Below the pieces are notes generated by a model. That model saw only the letters and a program-made list of their open reading frames with translations, made no database searches and had not been told where the DNA came from. A stretch of 64,000 bases of DNA from Alloalcanivorax xiamenensis. GTDB lineage: Bacteria; Pseudomonadota; Gammaproteobacteria; Pseudomonadales; Alcanivoracaceae. The stretch's first letter is position 1. Each line of letters starts with the position of its first letter. A program made the position numbers and the translations under genes. Positions 8,744 through 16,833 of the stretch are shown here, in pieces. Location of the stretch: positions 186,001 through 250,000 of the forward strand of contig NZ_AQPF01000001.1 in NCBI RefSeq assembly GCF_009846745.1, in the 5' to 3' direction.

Positions 8744-9652
8744 ATGGCAGCGAGCTCCACCGGCGAGTATATCAAGCACCATTTGGGCAACCTTACCTAT
8801 GGCCAATTGCCCGCCGGCTATGAACGTACCTGCCATGGTCATGAGCAGACGCTGACCGAATCCACCTGGACCTTCGCCTGTAACGGCCAGGAAGCTGTCG
8901 ATATGGGCTTCATGGCGTTTCATGTGGATTCTCTGGCCTGGTCCGGAGGTCTCGGTATCCTGATGTGTCTTCTGTTCTGGCTGGGTGCCCGCAAAGCCAG
9001 CGCCGGCGTACCGTCCGGTTTCATGAATTTCGTCGAAGTCATCATCGGTTTCATCGATACTCAGGTGCGTGACTCTTTCCACGGCAAGAGCAAACTGATC
9101 GCCCCGCTTTCCCTGGTGATCTTCTGCTGGGTCTTCCTGATGAACCTGATGGACCTGATCCCGGTGGATTTTGTTCCCAAGACCTTCGAATGGGTAATGG
9201 TGACCTTCGCCGGTTGGGACGCGCATGAAGCTTACTTCAAGATCGTGCCGACCACGGACCCGAACATCACGCTGTCCATGTCGATCACGGTGTTTTTCCT
9301 GATTATTTTCTACAGCCTGAGATCAAAGGGCCTCGGTGGCTTCATCGGTGAACTGGCCCTGCACCCCTTCAACGCGCCGAACAAGCTGGCCATGGTGATC
9401 CTGATCCCGATCAACCTGGTACTGGAAACCGTATCCCTGCTGGCTAAGCCTGTTTCCCTGGGCATGCGGCTGTTCGGCAACATGTACGCTGGCGAATTCG
9501 TCTTTATTCTTGCCGCCGCCATGCTGGGTACCTGGCAGGCGGTGGGTGCCTGGCCCTGGGCCGTGTTCCACATTCTGGTTATCACGCTGCAGGCCTTCAT
9601 CTTCATGGTGTTGACCATTGTTTATCTGAGCATGGCCACCGAAGAGCACTAA
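8744..9652 (+). CDS. atpB: ATP synthase F0 subunit a
   Basis: Integral-membrane stator subunit that forms the two proton half-channels against the c-ring. The protein has 302 residues. The conserved SLGMRLFGNMYAGE contains the essential arginine (Arg210 in E. coli numbering). The C-terminal helix ends LQAFIFMVLTIVYLSMATEEH, as expected. The N-terminus is long and hydrophilic (about 60 residues), as in other marine gammaproteobacteria. A GGTAGG-like ribosome binding site precedes the start. It is followed by atpE after 43 bases. Confidence 0.97.
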   Translation: MAASSTGEYIKHHLGNLTYGQLPAGYERTCHGHEQTLTESTWTFACNGQEAVDMGFMAFHVDSLAWSGGLGILMCLLFWLGARKASAGVPSGFMNFVEVIIGFIDTQVRDSFHGKSKLIAPLSLVIFCWVFLMNLMDLIPVDFVPKTFEWVMVTFAGWDAHEAYFKIVPTTDPNITLSMSITVFFLIIFYSLRSKGLGGFIGELALHPFNAPNKLAMVILIPINLVLETVSLLAKPVSLGMRLFGNMYAGEFVFILAAAMLGTWQAVGAWPWAVFHILVITLQAFIFMVLTIVYLSMATEEH

Positions 9653-9698
9653 GCACTGTTTTTACCTTAACTGAAAAGCACTTAACGGGAGTGTAATG

Positions 9699-9923
9699 AT
9701 GGAAGATATCAACCTTCTCGCTGCTGGCATCATGGCTGGCCTGGCCGCACTGGGCGCCGGTATCGGCTTTGGTCTGATGGGCGGTCGGTTCCTGGAATCC
9801 GTTGCGCGTCAACCCGAGCTGGGCCCGATGCTGCAAACCCGCATGTTCATCATCGCTGGTCTGTTGGACGCCGTGCCGATTATCGCAGTGGTACTGGGTA
9901 TGTATCTGATGTTCGCGGCCTAA
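9699..9923 (+). CDS. atpE: ATP synthase F0 subunit c
   Basis: Proteolipid of the rotating c-ring, with 74 residues and two membrane helices joined by the polar loop ARQPE. The proton-carrying carboxylate is Asp57 in AGLLDAVPII. There is no sodium-type Gln/Glu ligand pattern, so proton coupling is expected. Two tandem ATG codons occur at 9696 and 9699; the second lies seven bases after GGGAG and gives the usual MEDINLLAAG start. Confidence 0.96.
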   Translation: MEDINLLAAGIMAGLAALGAGIGFGLMGGRFLESVARQPELGPMLQTRMFIIAGLLDAVPIIAVVLGMYLMFAA

Positions 9924-9958
9924 ATCGATTGCTGCCGCACCCGATTTAAGGAGGCGCA

Positions 9959-10429
9959 ATGAATATCAACCTGACACTGATCGGCCAGGCCATCTGGTTC
10001 GCTCTGTTCGTCGCCTTCTGCATGAAGTTCGTCTGGCCGCCCATTTCACGGGCGCTGGAAGAACGAAAACAGAAGATCGCCGAAGGCCTGAGTGCCGCTG
10101 ATCGCGCCGAGCGTGATCTGGAACTGGCCCAGGAAAAAGCGACGGCTAATCTCAAGGAAGCAAAAGAGAAAGCGGCCGAAATCATTGAGCAGGCCAACCG
10201 TCGAGCAAATCAGATTGTGGAAGAAGCGAAAGATCAGGCCCGCACCGAAGGTGAGCGTCTGATTGCCAAAGCCCAGTCTGAGATTGAACAGGAAGTCAAT
10301 CAGGCTCGCGAGCAGCTGCGTAAGGAAGTGTCCGCGCTGGCGTTGAACGGTGCCGAGAAAGTCCTCGGTGGCGAAATCAACCGCGACACTCACAAGCAGC
10401 TTCTGGACCAGTTGGCGGCTGAACTCTGA
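9959..10429 (+). CDS. atpF: ATP synthase F0 subunit b
   Basis: Peripheral-stalk subunit of 156 residues: one membrane helix at about 5-27, then a long charged coiled coil rich in Ala, Glu and Lys that docks on delta and F1. It is preceded by AAGGAGG, the strongest ribosome binding site in this operon. The length equals that of E. coli AtpF. A single b gene is present, with no b' paralogue. Confidence 0.96.
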   Translation: MNINLTLIGQAIWFALFVAFCMKFVWPPISRALEERKQKIAEGLSAADRAERDLELAQEKATANLKEAKEKAAEIIEQANRRANQIVEEAKDQARTEGERLIAKAQSEIEQEVNQAREQLRKEVSALALNGAEKVLGGEINRDTHKQLLDQLAAEL

Positions 10430-10444
10430 GTAAACGGGTAAACC

Positions 10445-10981
10445 ATGGCTGAATTGACCACCATCGCACGCCCCTACGCCAAAGCGGCTTTTTTGTACGC
10501 TAAGGAAGCAGGGGGCCTGGACAAGTGGGAACAGATGCTGACCACGATGGCGGCTGTGGCGCAGGACGCCACCATGCACGCCTTTCTGGATCGGCCCCAA
10601 CTGGACGACGCCGCTAAAGTCGACGCTTTTGCCCAGGTTTGCGGCGATGTGTTGGACCAAAGCGGCCGTAACTTCATTGCCCAACTGGCGCGTTACAAGC
10701 GCCTGTCGCTTCTGCCGCTGATTTTGGCGTTGTTCCACGAACTGCTGGCTGAACAGCAAGCGTTCACGGATGTGGAACTCATCTCCGCTTACGAGATGGA
10801 AGACGCCGATATCAGCCGACTGGTCGATGCTCTGAAAAGACGTCTCGGCGGCGAAGTGAAAATCAGCACTTCCGTGGACCCCGCCCTGATTGGCGGCGTG
10901 CTGGTTCGAGCCGGTGATACCGTAATTGATGGCAGTGTGCGTGGCCGACTGAACCGTCTGGCAGAGCAACTGAACTCTTGA
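10445..10981 (+). CDS. atpH: ATP synthase F1 subunit delta
   Basis: Connects the b-dimer to the top of the alpha3beta3 head. The protein has 178 residues. The start MAELTTIARPYAKAAF and the C-terminal signature DPALIGGVLVRAGDTVIDGSVRGRL are characteristic. It begins 15 bases after atpF and ends 16 bases before atpA. Confidence 0.96.
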   Translation: MAELTTIARPYAKAAFLYAKEAGGLDKWEQMLTTMAAVAQDATMHAFLDRPQLDDAAKVDAFAQVCGDVLDQSGRNFIAQLARYKRLSLLPLILALFHELLAEQQAFTDVELISAYEMEDADISRLVDALKRRLGGEVKISTSVDPALIGGVLVRAGDTVIDGSVRGRLNRLAEQLNS

Positions 10982-10997
10982 GTTTGAGGGACTAGAG

Positions 10998-12542
10998 ATG
11001 CAGCAACTCAACCCGTCCGAAATCAGCGAGATTATCAAGTCCCGCATTGAAAAACTTGATACCTCCACCGAGGCACGCAACGAAGGTACGGTGGTATCCG
11101 TATCCGATGGTATTGTGCGCATTCATGGTCTTGCCGACGTGATGTTCGGTGAGATGATCGAGTTTGAAGGCGGCATCTACGGCATGGCCCTTAACCTTGA
11201 GCAGGACTCTGTCGGTGCCGTGGTCCTGGGTGACTACCTGGGTTTGGCCGAAGGCCAGAAGGTCCGTTGTACCGGCCGTATTCTGGAAGTGCCCACTGGT
11301 CCGGAACTGCTGGGTCGCGTGGTGGATGCCCTGGGTAACCCGATCGATGGCAAGGGCCCGATCAATGCAGCCCAGACCGACGCGGTGGAAAAAGTAGCTC
11401 CCGGCGTTATCTGGCGGAAAGAGGTGAACGAACCGGTGCAGACCGGTTATAAGTCCATCGACTCCATGGTGCCGATTGGCCGTGGTCAGCGTGAGCTGAT
11501 CATCGGTGACCGTCAGATTGGTAAGACCGCTGTGGCGGTTGATGCCATCATCAACCAGAGAGACTCCGGCGTCCGCTGTGTCTATGTGGCGGTTGGTCAG
11601 AAGCAGTCCACCATCGCCAACGTGGTGCGCAAACTGGAAGAACACGGAGCGATGCAAAACACCATCGTGGTGGCGGCTTCCGCCTCCGATCCGGCTTCCA
11701 TGCAATTCCTGGCGCCGTTCGCCGGTTGTGCCATGGGCGAGTACTTCCGTGATCGCGGTGAAGATGCCCTGATCGTCTATGATGACCTGACCAAGCAAGC
11801 CTGGGCGTATCGTCAGATCTCCCTGCTGCTGCGTCGTCCGCCGGGTCGTGAAGCTTATCCTGGTGACGTGTTCTACCTGCACTCCCGTCTGCTGGAGCGC
11901 GCCGCCAAGGTAAACGAAGAATACGTGGAAAAATTCACCAACGGTGAAGTGAAAGGCAAGACCGGGTCTCTGACCGCGCTGCCGATCATTGAAACCCAGG
12001 GTGGTGACGTTTCCGCGTTCGTACCGACCAACGTGATTTCCATCACCGACGGTCAGATCTTCCTGGAAACCGACCTGTTCAACTCCGGCATCCGTCCGGC
12101 GATGAACGCCGGTGTGTCCGTATCCCGTGTGGGCGGCGCGGCCCAGACCAAGATCATCAAGAAGCTGGGCGGCGGTATTCGTCTGGCACTGGCTCAGTAT
12201 CGTGAACTGGCGGCTTTCGCCCAGTTCGCTTCCGACCTGGACGACGCTACCCGCGAGCAGCTGGAGCATGGTCAGGCGGTTACCGAGCTGATGAAACAAA
12301 ACCAGTACAGCCCGATGAGCATCGCCGAAATGGGCGTGGTGCTGTACGCCGCCAACGAAGGCTACCTGAAAGGTATCGAAGTCGAGAAAATCGGCGCCTT
12401 TGAAGCGGCTCTGCTGGACTATATGAACAGCGAACAGAAAGCGTTGATGGACAGAATCAACGAGAAGGGTGACTACAACGACGAAATCGAAGCCGGCATC
12501 AAAGAAGGCATCGAACAGTTCAAGGCCACCCAAACCTGGTAA
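10998..12542 (+). CDS. atpA: ATP synthase F1 subunit alpha
   Basis: Non-catalytic nucleotide-binding subunit of the F1 hexamer, 514 residues. Walker A GDRQIGKT is at 170-177. The start MQQLNPSEISEIIKSRIE is the standard gammaproteobacterial form, and the arginine finger lies in the segment NSGIRPAMNAGVSVSRVGG. Order and spacing in the operon are conventional. Confidence 0.98.
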   Translation: MQQLNPSEISEIIKSRIEKLDTSTEARNEGTVVSVSDGIVRIHGLADVMFGEMIEFEGGIYGMALNLEQDSVGAVVLGDYLGLAEGQKVRCTGRILEVPTGPELLGRVVDALGNPIDGKGPINAAQTDAVEKVAPGVIWRKEVNEPVQTGYKSIDSMVPIGRGQRELIIGDRQIGKTAVAVDAIINQRDSGVRCVYVAVGQKQSTIANVVRKLEEHGAMQNTIVVAASASDPASMQFLAPFAGCAMGEYFRDRGEDALIVYDDLTKQAWAYRQISLLLRRPPGREAYPGDVFYLHSRLLERAAKVNEEYVEKFTNGEVKGKTGSLTALPIIETQGGDVSAFVPTNVISITDGQIFLETDLFNSGIRPAMNAGVSVSRVGGAAQTKIIKKLGGGIRLALAQYRELAAFAQFASDLDDATREQLEHGQAVTELMKQNQYSPMSIAEMGVVLYAANEGYLKGIEVEKIGAFEAALLDYMNSEQKALMDRINEKGDYNDEIEAGIKEGIEQFKATQTW

Positions 12543-12565
12543 TTCGCTAAAAAAGGATTAGTCCT

Positions 12566-13426
12566 ATGGCTAGCGGTAAAGAGATCAAAGGCAAGATCTC
12601 TAGCGTCCAGAGCACGAAGAAGATCACCCGTGCAATGGAGATGGTGGCGGCCAGCAAAATGCGCAAGGCGCAGGACCGCATGGCTGCCAGCAAGCCCTAC
12701 GCCACCCGCATTCGTCAGGTGGTGGCGCATCTTGCCAACGCTGATCTGGAATACCGGCACACCTACCTGCAAGAGCGGGAAGTGAAAAGCGTGGGCTACA
12801 TCGTGGTGACCTCTGATCGGGGTTTGTGCGGTGGCCTGAACGTGAACCTGCTCAAGAAAGTGGTGCAGGGCGCCCGTGAATGGCAGGAGCAAGGTGCCAA
12901 GGTGAGCTATTGCCTGGTGGGTTCCAAGGGGATCAGCTTCTTCAAGAGCATGGGCGGTGACGTGCAAGCCACCGTCAACGGTCTGGGCGATACCCCGCAT
13001 CTGGAAGACCTGGTGGGCTCCATCAAGGTCATGCTGGAAGCCTATGAGTCCGGTGAGATCGACCGTCTGTACATCATGTACAACGAATTCGTGAACACCA
13101 TGACCCAGCAGGCCAAGCAGATCCAGTTGTTGCCGCTGGAGCCGGGCGACGATGAAGAGCTCAAACGCCATTGGGACTACATCTATGAGCCGGCGCCCAA
13201 GGAGCTGCTTGATGAACTGCTGGTGCGGTTCATCGAGTCCCAGGTATACCAGGGTGTGGTAGAGAACAATGCCTGCGAACAGGCGGCGCGGATGGTGGCG
13301 ATGAAGGCGGCCAGTGATAACGCCGGTGACATCATTCGTGATCTGCAACTGGTGTACAACAAAGCGCGCCAGGCAGCCATTACGCAGGAAATTTCCGAAA
13401 TCGTTGGTGGTGCCGCCGCGGTATAA
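12566..13426 (+). CDS. atpG: ATP synthase F1 subunit gamma
   Basis: Central rotor shaft, 286 residues. The N-terminal helix (SGKEIKGKISSVQSTKKIT) and the C-terminal helix (NKARQAAITQEISEIVGGAAAV) that form the coiled-coil shaft are both present, and the Rossmann-like middle carries VTSDRGLCGGLN. The length matches E. coli (287). AAAGGA precedes the start. It is followed by 59 bases and then atpD. Confidence 0.97.
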   Translation: MASGKEIKGKISSVQSTKKITRAMEMVAASKMRKAQDRMAASKPYATRIRQVVAHLANADLEYRHTYLQEREVKSVGYIVVTSDRGLCGGLNVNLLKKVVQGAREWQEQGAKVSYCLVGSKGISFFKSMGGDVQATVNGLGDTPHLEDLVGSIKVMLEAYESGEIDRLYIMYNEFVNTMTQQAKQIQLLPLEPGDDEELKRHWDYIYEPAPKELLDELLVRFIESQVYQGVVENNACEQAARMVAMKAASDNAGDIIRDLQLVYNKARQAAITQEISEIVGGAAAV

Positions 13427-13485
13427 CGGCTTGGCGACAATACCGGTAAACGCGGCGAAAAACGCAAGTTTAAGAGGATGCAAGC

Positions 13486-14871
13486 ATGAGTAGCGGTCGT
13501 ATTGTTCAGATCATCGGTGCTGTGATCGACGTCGAATTTCCGCGCGATAATGTACCCAAGGTGTATGACGCGCTCACCGTGGACGGCACCGAAACCACGC
13601 TGGAAGTTCAACAGCAGTTGGGCGACGGTGTGGTGCGCTCCATCGCCATGGGCTCCACCGAAGGTCTGAAACGGGGTCTACCCGTGACCGATACCGGAGA
13701 AGCGATTCAGGTTCCGGTCGGCACCAAGACCCTGGGCCGGATCATGGACGTGCTGGGGCGCCCCATCGACGAGGCGGGCCCGATCGGTGAAGAGGAGCGC
13801 ATGCCCATTCACCGTAAAGCACCTACTTATGCGGATCAGGCAGCCACCAACGAACTGCTGGAAACCGGTATCAAGGTTATCGACCTGGTTTGCCCCTTCG
13901 CCAAGGGCGGCAAGGTCGGCCTGTTCGGCGGTGCCGGCGTGGGCAAGACCGTGAACATGATGGAACTGATCCGGAACATCGCTATCGAGCACTCCGGTTT
14001 CTCCGTGTTCGCCGGTGTGGGGGAGCGTACCCGTGAAGGTAACGACTTCTACCACGAAATGAAGGACTCCAACGTTCTCGACAAAGTATCCCTGGTTTAC
14101 GGTCAGATGAACGAGCCGCCGGGTAACCGTCTGCGTGTGGCACTGACTGGTCTGACCATGGCCGAGAAGTTCCGTGACGAAGGTCGCGACGTGCTGTTCT
14201 TCGTCGATAACATCTACCGTTACACGCTGGCCGGTACCGAGGTATCCGCACTGCTGGGCCGGATGCCCTCCGCGGTGGGTTACCAGCCGACTCTGGCGGA
14301 AGAGATGGGCGTTCTGCAGGAACGGATCACCTCCACCAAGACCGGTTCCATCACCTCCGTGCAGGCGGTATACGTGCCCGCGGATGACTTGACCGACCCG
14401 TCTCCGGCCACCACCTTCGCCCACTTGGACGCGACCGTGGTACTTAGCCGTGACATCGCCTCCAAGGGTATTTACCCGGCGATCGATCCGCTGGACTCCA
14501 CCTCCCGTCAGCTGGATCCGCTGGTGATCGGTCACGAGCACTACGAAGCCGCCCGTGGCGTGCAGACAGTGCTGCAGCGCTACAAGGAGCTCAAGGACAT
14601 CATCGCCATTCTGGGGATGGACGAACTGTCCGAGGAAGACAAGCTCACCGTGGCCCGGGCCCGTAAGATCGAGCGTTTCCTGTCTCAACCGTTCTTCGTG
14701 GCGGAAGTGTTTACCGGCTCTCCGGGTAAATATGTATCCCTGAAGGATACTATTCGCTCCTTTACCGGTATCCTGAAGGGCGACTATGACCATATCCCCG
14801 AGCAGGACTTCTACATGAAGGGGTCCATCGACGAAGTTGTAGAGGCATACAACAGTCGCGGTGGCAAATAA
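13486..14871 (+). CDS. atpD: ATP synthase F1 subunit beta
   Basis: Catalytic subunit of 461 residues. Walker A GGAGVGKT is at 148-155. The catalytic glutamate region is GVGERTREGNDFYHEM, and the DELSEED loop is present as MDELSEEDK. One small deviation is visible: the usual NIYRFTLAG is NIYRYTLAG. The AAGAGG ribosome binding site and a start MSSGRIVQIIGAVIDVEFPR support the start. Confidence 0.98.
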   Translation: MSSGRIVQIIGAVIDVEFPRDNVPKVYDALTVDGTETTLEVQQQLGDGVVRSIAMGSTEGLKRGLPVTDTGEAIQVPVGTKTLGRIMDVLGRPIDEAGPIGEEERMPIHRKAPTYADQAATNELLETGIKVIDLVCPFAKGGKVGLFGGAGVGKTVNMMELIRNIAIEHSGFSVFAGVGERTREGNDFYHEMKDSNVLDKVSLVYGQMNEPPGNRLRVALTGLTMAEKFRDEGRDVLFFVDNIYRYTLAGTEVSALLGRMPSAVGYQPTLAEEMGVLQERITSTKTGSITSVQAVYVPADDLTDPSPATTFAHLDATVVLSRDIASKGIYPAIDPLDSTSRQLDPLVIGHEHYEAARGVQTVLQRYKELKDIIAILGMDELSEEDKLTVARARKIERFLSQPFFVAEVFTGSPGKYVSLKDTIRSFTGILKGDYDHIPEQDFYMKGSIDEVVEAYNSRGGK

Positions 14872-14892
14872 CCTGCACGGGGAGGAACCGAA

Positions 14893-15318
14893 ATGGCGAT
14901 GACCGTGCATTGCGATATTGTAAGCGCTGAAAGACAGCTCTTCTCCGGTCTGGTGGAGATGGTGGTAGCGGCGGGTATCGAAGGTGACCTGGGTGTTCTA
15001 CCCGGCCACGCTCCGTTGCTGACCCGCCTCAAGCCAGGCCCGGTGAGAGTGAAGCTGCAGAACGGTGAGGAAGAAGTGTTCTACGTGTCCGGTGGCTTCC
15101 TGGAAGTCCAGCCGAAATTGGTGACGGTGCTGGCCGACACCGCCGAGCGCGCCCAGGATATGGACGGTGCCCAGGCGGAGCAAGCCAGACAGCGTGCCAA
15201 GGAAGCGCTGGAAGGGAAGAACTCGGAAATGGATTACACGCGTGCCGCCGCTGTTCTGGCGGAGGCCTCCGCCCGCCTGCGGACCATTGAGCAGATCAAG
15301 AAAATGGCCAAGCGCTGA
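14893..15318 (+). CDS. atpC: ATP synthase F1 subunit epsilon
   Basis: Rotor-foot subunit and intrinsic inhibitor, 141 residues. The N-terminal beta-sandwich contains CDIVSAERQLFSGLVEMV and GDLGVLPGHAPLLTRLKPG; the C-terminal helical hairpin follows from about residue 90. An alternative ATG two codons in (MTVHCD) is equally plausible. It is the last gene of the operon, closed by an intrinsic terminator. Confidence 0.96.
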   Translation: MAMTVHCDIVSAERQLFSGLVEMVVAAGIEGDLGVLPGHAPLLTRLKPGPVRVKLQNGEEEVFYVSGGFLEVQPKLVTVLADTAERAQDMDGAQAEQARQRAKEALEGKNSEMDYTRAAAVLAEASARLRTIEQIKKMAKR

Positions 15319-15350
15319 CGCTTGCGTTGGCACCATTTTCAAAGAGATGT

Positions 15351-15383
15351 AAAAAAGGGTGGCCCTGTGCCGCCCTTTTTTTA
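15351..15383 (+). terminator. Rho-independent terminator of the atp operon
   Basis: AAAAAAGGG-T-GGC pairs with GCC-G-CCC followed by seven T residues around a 5-base loop; the internal T/G can form a wobble pair. It lies 33 bases after the atpC stop. Confidence 0.9.
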
Positions 15384-15446
15384 TTTGCAATGGTCGAGGG
15401 ATAGGATAAATACCCTTTCGACCCTGTTATGGAGCCCGGAACAGAC

Positions 15447-16814
15447 ATGAACCTAGCGGTAGTGATCCTTGCCGCGGGTAAAGGAACCCGCATGAAGTCC
15501 GCCCTCCCCAAAGTGCTTCACGGCATCGCCGGGCGGCCGATGGTACAGCATGTTGTCGACGCGGCGGCGGCACTTGACCCGTTGAATACCGTGCTGGTGT
15601 ATGGCCACGGTGGCGAGAAGGTGCGCGAAGCGGTGCAGGGAATCAATCTGCGCTGGGCGGAACAAGCCGAACAGCTCGGTACTGGCCATGCCGTGGCCCA
15701 GGCGCTGCCTTATCTGGAAGAGGACGTGGTATTGGTCCTCTACGGCGACGTTCCGCTGATCCGCCCGGAAACCCTGCGGGAGTTTGTCGCCCGGGTGAAC
15801 GATCGGACCCTGGCGTTGATGACCCTGACCATGGATGACCCTTCAGGTTACGGACGTATCGTTCGTGGCGAGGACGGTAAGGTGCGGCGTATTGTTGAGC
15901 AAAAAGACGCCAGCGAAGACGAAAAACGCATCTCGGAGATCAACACCGGTATCCTCGCCTGTACCCGCCAGTTTCTGGCGGAAAGTCTGCCGGCGCTGTC
16001 CAACAACAACGCTCAGGGCGAATATTACCTGACCGACCTGATCGCCATGGCGGTGGAGAAGGGAATGATGGTGGAAGCCGCCCAACCCGCTTTTCCGTGG
16101 GAAGTGGATGGCGTCAATGACCGCGTGCAGCTGGCGCGGCTGGAACGGGTCTATCAACTGAACCAGGCCGAGGCGCTGATGCATGCCGGCGTCACGCTGA
16201 TGGACCCGGCCCGTCTTGACGTGCGCGGTGATGTTCAAGTGGCCGGTGACGTGATGATGGATGTCAACGTGGTCCTGGAAGGCAAGGTCACCATCGAGCC
16301 CGGCGTGCGTATCGGCCCCAATTGTTTGATTCGGGATGCCCATCTCGGCGCTCACACCGTGGTGGAAGCCAACTCCGTCATCGACGGCGCACGGGTGGGT
16401 GAGCATTGCCAGGTGGGGCCGTTTGCCCGCCTGCGCCCGGGCACGGAACTGGCGGCCAAAGCGAAGGTCGGGAATTTCGTCGAGACCAAGAAAGCGGCCA
16501 TCGGCGAAGGGTCGAAGGTAAATCACCTGACCTACATCGGTGACAGCCGGATCGGCAAAGGCGTGAATGTCGGCGCGGGTACCATTACCTGCAATTATGA
16601 CGGCGTTAACAAATACCAAACGATCATGAAGGATGGCGCATTCATCGGCTCCAATTCTTCACTGGTCGCGCCGGTCACCATTGGCGAAAATGCCACCATC
16701 GGCGCGGGCAGCACCATTACCCGGGATGTGGAAGACAACGCTCTGGCAGTGGCGCGCGGTAAACAGCGCAACATTATGGATTGGCAGCGTCCTGTAAAAA
16801 AACAGGATCAGTGA
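15447..16814 (+). CDS. glmU: Bifunctional UDP-GlcNAc pyrophosphorylase / glucosamine-1-phosphate N-acetyltransferase
   Basis: Makes UDP-GlcNAc for peptidoglycan and LPS in two steps: acetylation of GlcN-1-P, then uridylylation. The protein has 455 residues. The N-terminal nucleotidyltransferase domain has LAAGKGTRM and PKVLH; the C-terminal half is a left-handed beta helix with hexapeptide repeats and the acetyltransferase segment NLTYIGDSRIG-type (here VNHLTYIGDSRIG). I start at the ATG at 15447 (MNLAVVILAAGKG), with GGAAC six bases upstream; an ATG 18 bases earlier is in frame but lacks a site. It is followed by glmS after 19 bases, the common glmUS pair. Confidence 0.97.
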   Translation: MNLAVVILAAGKGTRMKSALPKVLHGIAGRPMVQHVVDAAAALDPLNTVLVYGHGGEKVREAVQGINLRWAEQAEQLGTGHAVAQALPYLEEDVVLVLYGDVPLIRPETLREFVARVNDRTLALMTLTMDDPSGYGRIVRGEDGKVRRIVEQKDASEDEKRISEINTGILACTRQFLAESLPALSNNNAQGEYYLTDLIAMAVEKGMMVEAAQPAFPWEVDGVNDRVQLARLERVYQLNQAEALMHAGVTLMDPARLDVRGDVQVAGDVMMDVNVVLEGKVTIEPGVRIGPNCLIRDAHLGAHTVVEANSVIDGARVGEHCQVGPFARLRPGTELAAKAKVGNFVETKKAAIGEGSKVNHLTYIGDSRIGKGVNVGAGTITCNYDGVNKYQTIMKDGAFIGSNSSLVAPVTIGENATIGAGSTITRDVEDNALAVARGKQRNIMDWQRPVKKQDQ

Positions 16815-16833
16815 AGCAAGGAGTAAGACCGTT

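Noticed and set aside
10992..12533. 513-codon open frame antisense to atpA
   Set aside because: Exact shadow of the atpA coding strand; low-complexity His/Gln composition and no ribosome binding site.
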